Assembly (NCBI GenBank): GCA_030690755.1
Contig: JAUYGA010000001.1
Location: 1-12,752 of the forward strand
DNA from: Nanobdellota archaeon
GTDB taxonomy: Archaea > Nanobdellota > Nanobdellia > Woesearchaeales > JAUYGA01
Reading direction: 5' to 3'
Length of the DNA stretch: 12,752 nucleotides
Shown piece by piece: positions 1-6,391 of the stretch (position 1 is its first letter; each line of letters opens with the position of its first letter). The position numbers and the translations under genes were made by a program. The notes beneath the pieces were generated by a model. The model ran no database searches and was not told where the DNA came from. It saw nothing but the letters and a program-made list of their open reading frames with translations.

Positions 1-7
1 TAGCCAT
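1..7 (-). CDS. Start of an unidentified gene running off the left edge
   Basis: On the minus strand an ATG (positions 7-5) followed by GCT is preceded by a good SD sequence, AGAGGTGAT (19-11), at normal spacing. Only Met-Ala is visible, so nothing can be said about function. The SD and start codon also create a perfect 9-bp inverted repeat (1-9 and 19-27). I read this as a by-product of the start region, although it could fold around the SD. Confidence 0.4.
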
Positions 8-67
8 AATATCACCTCTTATGGCTAAATGAATACAAGAAGGGGTATATTAAAGTATCTATTTTAA

Positions 68-217
68 TACAGTGCCGCAGTTTGGGTAATATATGATGTC
101 TTCACAAACCAAAAGCACATGAAGCAGAACACAAAAATAATTTGGGCTGTTTGCGCTGTGTTACTTAACATATTTACAGCAGTAGTCTATTATTTTACTG
201 TGAAAAACAAGAAGTGA
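68..217 (+). pseudogene. PLDc_N-like small membrane protein, apparently 5'-truncated
   Basis: The frame is open from 68 to TGA at 215-217. It reads AVWVIYDVFTNQK, then a basic stretch, then a single hydrophobic helix (IIWAVCAVLLNIFTAVVYYF) ending in KNKK. This pattern (W-x-x-Y-D, a charged loop, then a helix ending in YYF and lysines) is typical of the phospholipase-D N-terminal-like (PLDc_N) family of ~60-70-aa membrane proteins. That family normally has a first helix ahead of the WVIYD motif. Here TAA at 65-67 removes it and no start codon lies before the motif. The only ATG in frame is at 119, giving 32 aa with one transmembrane segment. It is either a decayed remnant or a genuine 32-aa single-pass protein. 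A T-rich run follows. Confidence 0.5.
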
Positions 218-242
218 TTTTTCTTACTTTTTTTAAGATTTT
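218..242 (+). terminator. T-rich run after the PLDc_N-like ORF
   Basis: The plus strand just after the TGA is a T-rich run (TTTTTCTTACTTTTTTTAAG). This fits an archaeal oligo-T terminator for the small ORF. No strong hairpin is needed or seen. Confidence 0.35.
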
Positions 243-265
243 ATCAGACGCCTATAATATCTAAC

Positions 266-1225
266 TCAGACCAGAAACTTCTCGAGGAAGTTAAGAAGAT
301 AGCCTGTAAGAATTATCGCCGCTGTTACTATTCCAAAAAATATCAGTATGAGCTTTGTTTTCATAACGCGTTTTAGCATTATCGCTTCTGGCAGGCTTAA
401 AGCGGAAACAGCCATCATGAATGCAAGGGCTGTTCCAAGCGGAACTCCTTTATCAAAAAGAGCTGCTGCAATTGGCAGTATTCCTGCGCAGCCCCCATAC
501 ATAGGAACGCCGAGAAGCGTGACTATCGGAACAGTAAAATATCCCCCTTTTGATACCAAAGAATTTATTGTCTCTGTCGGTATAACATTATGAATGAGCG
601 CGCCTACGCCAACGCCGATAAGAACCCAGAACCACAATTTTTTGACAATTATTATCGCTTCGTTAAGGCCGAACATCACTCTTTGCTTCAGATTCTTGTA
701 GTTTGTTGCGCATGCGCATTCCGCTTTCATCTTCATATCTTTCACAATCAATCTTTTCAAGTTCATCTTTCCGAGAATCATGCCGCAGACAATCCCCATC
801 AGCATTCCAAAGAAAACATAAACAGCCGTTATCTTCCAGCCAAACAAGCCGAGCATAAGAACAACCAGGTATTCATTAATTAGAGGAGATGTGATTATGA
901 ATGAGAATGAAACTCCTATGGGAACGCCTGCTCTGATGAAACTGATAAACATAGGTATCCCTGAACATGAACAAAAAGGGGTTATCGCGCCAATGGTTGC
1001 TGCAGAGAAATGCGCCAGCAATCTGTTTCTCTTGACAAGCCAGGATTTCAGTTTCTTTTCTGAAATATAAGTTCTCAAAAAACCCAATGCAGATATCATG
1101 ATAAACAACAAAAAGATTATCTTTATTGAATCATACAAAAAGAAACTCAGATAATTGCCTAAGAAAGAACCTTGTTTCACTCCAACCAATTCAAAAAGCG
1201 CCAAATCAACTATTTTCTGAAGCAT
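266..1225 (-). CDS. ArsP/SO_0444-type permease (DUF318 family)
   Basis: This 319-aa polytopic membrane protein has roughly eight hydrophobic segments. It carries two related halves: TPFCSCSGIP (res. 82-91) followed by a GVPIG...SP block, and PMYGGCAGILPI (241-252) followed by a GVPLG...LPE block. This is the internal duplication seen in the PF03773 permease family (ArsP organoarsenical efflux and SO_0444-type metal efflux). A central hydrophilic loop contains the Cys motif ECACAT (169-174). With CSC and C246 this suggests binding of a soft metal or metalloid. The substrate cannot be told from sequence, and no regulator or redox partner is adjacent. A TATTTAAA box centred about 27 bp before the ATG suggests a leaderless mRNA. 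Confidence 0.85.
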   Translation of the reverse strand: MLQKIVDLALFELVGVKQGSFLGNYLSFFLYDSIKIIFLLFIMISALGFLRTYISEKKLKSWLVKRNRLLAHFSAATIGAITPFCSCSGIPMFISFIRAGVPIGVSFSFIITSPLINEYLVVLMLGLFGWKITAVYVFFGMLMGIVCGMILGKMNLKRLIVKDMKMKAECACATNYKNLKQRVMFGLNEAIIIVKKLWFWVLIGVGVGALIHNVIPTETINSLVSKGGYFTVPIVTLLGVPMYGGCAGILPIAAALFDKGVPLGTALAFMMAVSALSLPEAIMLKRVMKTKLILIFFGIVTAAIILTGYLLNFLEKFLV

Positions 1226-1248
1226 AAGAATCTAAAAGAAATTTGTTC

Positions 1249-1256
1249 TATTTAAA
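1249..1256 (-). promoter_or_regulatory. Box A (TTTAAATA) of the permease gene
   Basis: TTTAAATA on the minus strand is centred about 27 bp upstream of the permease ATG, so transcription would begin at or next to the start codon. The motif is nearly symmetric. Read on the plus strand (TATTTAAA), it would place a start near 1276, at the first base pairs of element E1. It could therefore serve both directions. Confidence 0.5.
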
Positions 1257-1263
1257 GCTTAAT

Positions 1264-1440
1264 GTTTTACGCGCTTAGTAGAAAATCTCACTTCGTTCGG
1301 GCAGCATCAGCTCCGACCTCACACATTAGTTTTATAGGCCGACATCTCCGTAGGAGCCACCCCTCTGTCGGCCTCGATTGTTAACTGGATTGGTCTACGC
1401 AAATTGATGCTGCCTACATTTTCTACTAAGCCAGTTTTAC
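1264..1440. repeat. 7-bp direct repeat flanking element E1
   Basis: GTTTTAC occurs at 1264-1270 and again at 1434-1440. Each copy is three bases outside the paired ends of E1. The symmetry is what a target-site duplication would give. A 7-mer in AT-rich DNA is weak evidence alone, but element E2 shows the same arrangement. Confidence 0.45.
1273..1431 (+). ncRNA. Element E1: nested three-stem structured element
   Basis: Three perfect nested stems are visible. P1 is 14 bp (1273-1286 with 1418-1431; GCTTAGTAGAAAAT). P2 is 10 bp (1300-1309 with 1405-1414; GGCAGCATCA). P3 is 9 bp (1336-1344 with 1366-1374; AGGCCGACA), with a 21-nt loop. The 5' P1-P2 junction is 13 nt and the 3' one only 3 nt. Orientation on the plus strand is assigned by comparison with E2, which shares TTCGGG at P2, GCTC after it and ATTGAT before its 3' strand. 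No coding frame or known RNA family (tRNA, 5S, SRP, RNase P, C/D box) is recognised. It lies downstream of purA and upstream of the permease gene. It may be a structured RNA or a small mobile palindromic element. Confidence 0.6.
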
Positions 1441-1460
1441 AATAAACAACTAACCAAATG

Positions 1461-3041
1461 TTATTTTTTCTCAAATGTCTGGCTTCTTTCCCTGCCGACA
1501 GAAACTAATCCAACTCTGCAGCCAACCAGTTTTTCTATCTCTTCAATATAATTTCTGGCATTTTCTGGAAGCTCGTCATAACTCCTGACATTTGAAGTAT
1601 CGCTCTTCCATCCAGGCATTGTCTTTAAAATTGGCTTGCAATGAGAATATATTTCTGCGCTGAACGGAAAGTCTGAAAACGATGTTCCAGATTTACCTCT
1701 GTTTTTAATATACCTGTTTTCAGGTCCGGCATATTCATAGCTTGTGACAATGCTTATTTCTGAAAGCCCATCTAAAACATCGAGCTTTGTCAATGCAAGC
1801 TCTGTTGTTCCATTGACTTCAACTGCCCTCTTGACAAGCGGAGCTTCAAACCAGCCGCATCTTCTTGGTCTGCCTGTCGTCGCGCCATATTCGCCGCCAA
1901 AGACCATTAATGCTTTTCCCAATACATGCGAATATTCAGGATTGCGTTTGTTTCCTTCAAGGAATATAAACATCTCTTGATTGTTTAATTTTATTTTTGC
2001 ATCTTTTCCATTTTCATGCTTGAACTGAGCTATCTCAGCTGCAAGCCTTTTTTCATCTGCAAGCTCTGCTGCAAACGGACCAGCGCCGACTCTTGTGGTA
2101 TAAGCTTTTACAACACCAACCACTTTTTCAACATATTTTTGGTTGAACCCAGTTTCTGATATTGCTGCAGATGCTATTGGATTAGATGATGTAACATAAG
2201 GATATGTTCCATGCACTACGCTAAGGGCAAATCCCTGAGCCCCTTCAAAGAGAACATTTTTACCTTGCTTTAACATTTCATTTACCATCACAGAAGTATC
2301 TTTTATTTTGTCTGCCAGATTGTCAATTATAGGCATATAAAAGTCGAGAAGCTGCTTTGAAAAGACGCTTGCATTTTCAGCGTATATCCTTGCAAAAGTA
2401 GCATCTGGTTTATCCCCTATAGATAATGTTTCAATTATCTTGTCAAGCGTGATTCTTTTTTCATCCATTCCTGGAAGCTTGTTGAGATCCTCAACCATAC
2501 GATTTATTTTCAGCTTTTTTGCATCAATAATTTCGTCGAACCTTCTGCCTATAAAACCATCAATAAGAAAATCAACAGCCCGAAGTCCATTCCTGCTGTA
2601 ACGATCTGTATATGTCGGACCAATGCCTTTTGCAGTCGAGCCAATCTTCCCTTTTCCTTTAAGCATCTCACCTATAACATCCTCGAGAATATGCCAAGGC
2701 ATTATCATGCTTGAACCTTCATCAAGAAATATCTTGCTCTCTACATCATACCCAAATGGTTTAAGTTTTTCCTTAAGATAATCTATCTCTTTTGCCAAAG
2801 TGACAGGATTTGTGACAGTCCCTCTGCCAATAATGCTTGTTAGACCTCGGATTATTGTTGATGGACATTCATGGGTTATTATTTCCATCTCCTGACCATT
2901 AACCTCAACAACAATTGTATGACCTGCATTTGCGCCTCCTTGGCTCCTGACACCTGCATCGCAATCTTCTGCAAGCAGATCTGTTATCTTTCCCTTGCCT
3001 TCATCTCCCCATTGCGTTCCGACAACAATTATTCCTGACAT
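1461..3041 (-). CDS. purA: Adenylosuccinate synthetase
   Basis: This enzyme makes adenylosuccinate from IMP, aspartate and GTP, the first step from IMP to AMP. The N-terminal loop GTQWGDEGKGK (res. 8-18) holds catalytic Asp13, and GGANAGHT places His41 at its canonical number. Other signatures are STAKGIGPTYTDR (135-147), EGAQG (266-270), VGAGPF (318-323), GATTGRPRRCGW (386-397), TKLDVLDGL (418-426) and VSVGRER (513-519). At 526 aa it is much longer than the usual 340-430. Most of the excess is an extra segment of about 50 residues between VGAGPF and GATTGR (roughly 327-382). The stop falls 30 bp beyond E1. A GGGTGG-type SD (AAGGGTGGTC) precedes the ATG. The upstream DNA is a short AT-rich tandem repeat. 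Confidence 0.95.
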   Translation of the reverse strand: MSGIIVVGTQWGDEGKGKITDLLAEDCDAGVRSQGGANAGHTIVVEVNGQEMEIITHECPSTIIRGLTSIIGRGTVTNPVTLAKEIDYLKEKLKPFGYDVESKIFLDEGSSMIMPWHILEDVIGEMLKGKGKIGSTAKGIGPTYTDRYSRNGLRAVDFLIDGFIGRRFDEIIDAKKLKINRMVEDLNKLPGMDEKRITLDKIIETLSIGDKPDATFARIYAENASVFSKQLLDFYMPIIDNLADKIKDTSVMVNEMLKQGKNVLFEGAQGFALSVVHGTYPYVTSSNPIASAAISETGFNQKYVEKVVGVVKAYTTRVGAGPFAAELADEKRLAAEIAQFKHENGKDAKIKLNNQEMFIFLEGNKRNPEYSHVLGKALMVFGGEYGATTGRPRRCGWFEAPLVKRAVEVNGTTELALTKLDVLDGLSEISIVTSYEYAGPENRYIKNRGKSGTSFSDFPFSAEIYSHCKPILKTMPGWKSDTSNVRSYDELPENARNYIEEIEKLVGCRVGLVSVGRERSQTFEKK

Positions 3042-3053
3042 TTGACCACCCTT

Positions 3054-3116
3054 GAGTTTTTATTACTTTAATTTTTTATAATTTTATTTTTTATAACTTT
3101 ACGTTTTTATAATTTT
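3054..3116 (-). repeat. Four-unit tandem repeat of a TTATAAAAA-like motif before purA
   Basis: On the minus strand four consecutive units of 15-16 bp (3101-3116, 3086-3100, 3070-3085, 3054-3069) follow the pattern AAARTTATAAAAANN. Each core resembles a box A. The last unit is degenerate (GTAATAAAAA) and lies 12 bp before the purA ATG. The array may hold the purA promoter, and copy number could shift start-site choice. It may instead be low-complexity expansion. Confidence 0.55.
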
Positions 3117-3160
3117 CAATTTATTCTTCAAGAAAATTTTTCATATTTAACAGCATTCAA

Positions 3161-4762
3161 TCATTGTTTTATATTAGCTCCTGCTTCCTGCATTGCGCCA
3201 GGAGACCTTCTTTCAAATCTCAGCTCGCCTGAATATAATTTATCATGAAGTTCGTAAATATTGCTGCAATTCAAAACCTCTAGCGCAGACAATAAACCAT
3301 CTCTTATCAAAGGAACCCATTGGTGCATACTTCCCCTATATTCAACTTTTCCAGTAACTCCTTGCGGAAGTTTGCCGTATCCTCTTATGCCCCAGACATT
3401 TGCATCTTTTGAGCCCATCCCCCTGTAAACCTTGAATAGCATTCCGCTGGTATCATCAACCATTACTTCTCCAGGCGCCTCATCTGTTCCTGCAAAAAGT
3501 TTTCCAAGCATAGTTCCGCCATTCGCGCCTATTGCCCATGATTTTAAGATATCCCCTACTTCTTTTATTCCACCGTCCGCCATCGTCTTCGGAGCATTAT
3601 TTTTACCTCTCAATATCTTTGCGCATTCATAAACACCTGTTGCTCCAGACCTTGAAATTCCAATCGCGCCGGCAGTAGTGCAAATTGAACCAGCGCCCTG
3701 TCCGTCTCTGTAGACATCAACAACACCTAATTTATACAAAAACATTGCCGCTTCCATTGTAGAAATATTTCCGCCGACAATCAGTTTATCTCCATAATTT
3801 TTAGATATAAACAGAAGCATGTCTTTTTCATATTTGCTGAACCCTTGGGACGTATCAACTATAACTCCGTCTGCTCCTGCAGCAAAACCTCTTACAAGTC
3901 TTTCCTCGGCAGTATTCATCCAAGTGTCAACTGCAAATAGAACTCTAAGGCGGCCTTTCTCGTCTTTTGTTGCCAAGGGATATTTTTCATTTTTATCGAT
4001 ATCAGACCTAGTAACAAGATATTTTTGATTAAACTGACTATCAACAATAGGCAAATAAAGCAAGTGCCTGTCCCAGAGGATTTCATTTGCTTGATCAAGA
4101 GTCAAAGGCCAATCACCAACAATCAATTTCTCAGCAGGCAACATTCTTTCCTTTACCTTAAGATGAGTATGATGCGCTCTTGAATAATCCTGTTTCCTGA
4201 GCAGCCCGACAAGCTTTCCATGCGGAGAACCATCTACAGTAACTGGAAAGGTATCTATTTTCAGGTTTCCTGATTTGAATTTTTCCGCAATTTCAAGAAC
4301 ATATGCAATAGTATATTCAGGAGAAACAACTACGGGATTTTCTATAAAACCATTTGACCACCTCTTGACTAATTCCAGTTGATTAATCTGAGCATCAACA
4401 TCAGGCTTACCAGCAGCATCCTTGTCATTATAATGAAGACAGCCAATTCCACCCTCTAATGAAATAGCTATGCAAGATTGCGTGCGAGCTGTCGTATCCA
4501 TGGGCGCGAGCCACAAAGGCGTTTCTAAACTTATTCCTTTCCCGACATCCAACTTCAAAGAAATATCTGATTTAGGGATATGTGAATAGAATGTATCAAG
4601 AAGTGTGAAATCTGCATAACTCAAACCATAACCGCGCTTGAATAGTTCTACACCCGCAAGACCAGAACGATGCGGAGAGAGTTTTTCATAAAGATAATTG
4701 ACTACATCTGTAAGAATATTCCTGACTAAATTTTGTCCATCTCCCCTAGGTAACAACCCCAT
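3161..4762 (-). CDS. guaB: IMP dehydrogenase, eukaryote-like, with two CBS domains
   Basis: It oxidises IMP to XMP with NAD+, the committed step to GMP. The barrel is clear: YGLSYADFTLLD (45-56), a PMDT block (87-90), IVDTSQG (301-307), VGGN (329-332), GAGSICTT with catalytic Cys361, MADGGI (394-399), EAPGE (428-432), YRGMGS (446-451) and QGVTGKVEYRGS (467-478). A CBS pair occupies about 140-260. The N-terminal GLAGVELF before the barrel and the C-terminal YSGELRFERRS resemble eukaryotic IMPDH more than the usual prokaryotic form. The catalytic flap between YRGMGS and QGVTG is about 10 residues shorter than in human IMPDH. The usual adjacent Arg-Tyr pair is replaced by R-G-Y (460-462). A box A lies 24 bp before the ATG and no SD is visible, so it is probably leaderless. 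Confidence 0.93.
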   Translation of the reverse strand: MGLLPRGDGQNLVRNILTDVVNYLYEKLSPHRSGLAGVELFKRGYGLSYADFTLLDTFYSHIPKSDISLKLDVGKGISLETPLWLAPMDTTARTQSCIAISLEGGIGCLHYNDKDAAGKPDVDAQINQLELVKRWSNGFIENPVVVSPEYTIAYVLEIAEKFKSGNLKIDTFPVTVDGSPHGKLVGLLRKQDYSRAHHTHLKVKERMLPAEKLIVGDWPLTLDQANEILWDRHLLYLPIVDSQFNQKYLVTRSDIDKNEKYPLATKDEKGRLRVLFAVDTWMNTAEERLVRGFAAGADGVIVDTSQGFSKYEKDMLLFISKNYGDKLIVGGNISTMEAAMFLYKLGVVDVYRDGQGAGSICTTAGAIGISRSGATGVYECAKILRGKNNAPKTMADGGIKEVGDILKSWAIGANGGTMLGKLFAGTDEAPGEVMVDDTSGMLFKVYRGMGSKDANVWGIRGYGKLPQGVTGKVEYRGSMHQWVPLIRDGLLSALEVLNCSNIYELHDKLYSGELRFERRSPGAMQEAGANIKQ

Positions 4763-4780
4763 AAAAATAATAAAGAGAAT

Positions 4781-4791
4781 TAATTTAAAAA
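4781..4791 (-). promoter_or_regulatory. Box A of guaB (TTTTTAAATTA)
   Basis: The minus-strand TTTTTAAATTA is centred about 24 bp upstream of the guaB ATG. This is the spacing expected for a leaderless archaeal transcript. Confidence 0.5.
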
Positions 4792-4827
4792 GTTTTCCAT
4801 TCTAGAGTGGTATAAAAAACCGCTAAA

Positions 4828-4845
4828 ACGAAAAGTATAAATACT
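4828..4845 (+). promoter_or_regulatory. BRE/TATA promoter of the PRPP-synthetase-like gene
   Basis: ACGAAAAGTATAAATACT combines a purine-rich BRE-like stretch (CGAAAA) with a strong TATA box (GTATAAATAC). It would start transcription near 4863, giving a leader of about 85 nt that ends in an SD-like GGGGTTGGAT before the ATG at 4949. A second TATA-like motif (GGTATAAAAAAC) lies at about 4809-4820. The leader contains a weak hairpin (4854-4877). Confidence 0.6.
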
Positions 4846-4948
4846 ACTGCCGTGCTGCATTTTAATTATAAAACAGCCAATGCGCGAATGCTGTACTCAA
4901 AAATATTAACAGATACAAAATAAAAACAGTAAAACAAGGGGTTGGATA

Positions 4949-6361
4949 ATGCGTTACGGTGAACATACAGCGTCGTACAATCTCGGCGACAGACTTCTTA
5001 CACGCGATGAACGTGTCATAGTCGGAACAAGACCTGGCTCTCGTGAACCAATAAGATTTACTGAACATATGAAACGCGATAGAGATCATCCAAAAGCAAT
5101 AATAAGACATGGCGTCTTTTCTGATGGAGAATATTTACCGACATTCTTGACCAAAAATTGCCTCGAAGATGATCAGTATGATCGATTTCTTGAGAATTAT
5201 CAAAAAGAGGGTAAAAATATATTTGGCCAGGGCTTGAAAGGCCAAACAGTTTACATTGTCAACACATTCAGCAAATATCTGACACCGCAAGATCTTGATA
5301 CAAGAATCTGTTTTATTGCTGATACTGCAAAATACAACGGAGCAGAAGCAGTTGTTCTGGTTGATTTGACGCTTTTCCATAGCGCGCAAGAAAGAGGTAT
5401 TTGGGATTTAGACCATCCTAGAATGCATGAGGAAAAATCAAGAAAAATGTATGACGGACAAGCGCCAGTTTTAGAGACTGTAATGCGAATGTATCTTGTA
5501 TCCGGAGTTGATGCAATAATCGCGCCTCATACTCACAGCCCTCCAGATACTGAAAAAATAGTCGCAAGATTAAATGACGAATTTTCGCCTCTTGCAAAAA
5601 ATGCAAGTGAAAATCAGCTTACTCGGAGATATTCCTTGAAATTTTTTAACATAAACTTAGCAAAGATGATTGGCTATTACATCTCAGACCACAGCGAAGC
5701 ATATCTGGGATTTGATTTGTCAGACAAAGGAAAAAATGTGGCATTTATTGCTCCTGACCGAGGCATTTATCCTTTTATTGAAGAGGTAAGACTTCATTCA
5801 GGACTGACGAATTCCGCTTTAGCAGGGATGAATAAGAAAAAATCAGAAAATGGAAGAATGATCGAACTGACACTCGAGCAATCAATCAACCTTTCAGAAG
5901 AACGCGGTCTTGAAGGGATGTATCTGTTCATAGGAGACGATTCAATAAGAACAGGAAGAACTATGGCAATAAACATTGACGTAATCAGAGGAATAAGACA
6001 TGAAGGAATAGTTATGGATTCTAAAATAAAAGGAAAGCCAAAAAAAATCGTAGTTTACGCAACAAGAACAAATTTCGGCGGAGATTCTGTCGATATTCTT
6101 TCAACACCCAGCATTGATGACATAGTCATAACAAATGCAGACCCAAGAGGATGGTATGGCACAAGAGAGCTTGATATTAAAACCCAAATGTTATGGATGA
6201 ATTTCATGATGGCTGATGCTGCCAAAGCAATCGAAGCAGGACAAGACCCTTATGAAGTATTGACTGCAGACCACATAAGAGAAAAAGATCTTCTTAGAAT
6301 ACAAACAGATCATGGACACAAAGATCGCGTTGGTAAAACAAAAACTGGAAAGAAATATTGA
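4949..6361 (+). CDS. Divergent PRPP-synthetase-like protein (phosphoribosyltransferase fold)
   Basis: This 470-aa protein has the two-domain layout of ribose-phosphate pyrophosphokinase, which makes PRPP from ribose-5-phosphate and ATP, but is strongly diverged. GQTVYIVNTF (98-107), a long insert, then IADTAKYNGAEAVVLVD (123-139) match the N-terminal half. AFIAPDRG (265-272) matches the central PDxG turn. FIGDDSIRTGRTM (327-339) is the PRPP-binding loop, and VVYATRTNF with DDIVITNADP (390-399) matches the final strands. The DLHA...QGFF metal-binding segment is replaced by IIAPHTHSPPD (190-200). About 90 N-terminal residues and the tail have no match I recognise. At 470 aa it is well above the usual ~290-320. 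Its position beside guaB and purA supports a purine role, but PRPP synthesis itself is unproven. It could be a regulatory paralogue. Confidence 0.7.
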   Translation: MRYGEHTASYNLGDRLLTRDERVIVGTRPGSREPIRFTEHMKRDRDHPKAIIRHGVFSDGEYLPTFLTKNCLEDDQYDRFLENYQKEGKNIFGQGLKGQTVYIVNTFSKYLTPQDLDTRICFIADTAKYNGAEAVVLVDLTLFHSAQERGIWDLDHPRMHEEKSRKMYDGQAPVLETVMRMYLVSGVDAIIAPHTHSPPDTEKIVARLNDEFSPLAKNASENQLTRRYSLKFFNINLAKMIGYYISDHSEAYLGFDLSDKGKNVAFIAPDRGIYPFIEEVRLHSGLTNSALAGMNKKKSENGRMIELTLEQSINLSEERGLEGMYLFIGDDSIRTGRTMAINIDVIRGIRHEGIVMDSKIKGKPKKIVVYATRTNFGGDSVDILSTPSIDDIVITNADPRGWYGTRELDIKTQMLWMNFMMADAAKAIEAGQDPYEVLTADHIREKDLLRIQTDHGHKDRVGKTKTGKKY

Positions 6362-6371
6362 TTTATATTCT

Positions 6372-6387
6372 AATTAGTTTACTAATT
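6372..6387. terminator. Short palindrome between convergent genes
   Basis: AATTAGT-TT-ACTAATT is a perfect 7-bp inverted repeat in the 30-bp gap between the stops of two convergent genes. It may help bidirectional termination. The stem is AT-rich with a 2-nt loop, so hairpin strength is doubtful. Confidence 0.3.
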
Positions 6388-6391
6388 TGCG

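Noticed and set aside
1..27. 9-bp inverted repeat at the window edge as an element end
   Set aside because: It is explained by an SD and start codon of a minus-strand gene, and no second copy is seen.
348..883. Plus-strand ORFs opposite the permease gene
   Set aside because: They are low-complexity antisense readings with no recognisable domain. The minus strand encodes a clear membrane protein.
1273..1431. Retron-like ncRNA (closed by complementary ends)
   Set aside because: The outer stem resembles a1/a2 pairing, but no reverse transcriptase or conserved retron motif is present near E1 or E2.
6372..6387. Possible solo IS end (AATTAGTTTAC matches the left IS end)
   Set aside because: Eleven AT-rich bases within a local palindrome between convergent genes, with none of the outer TGT end. 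A terminator or chance is more likely.
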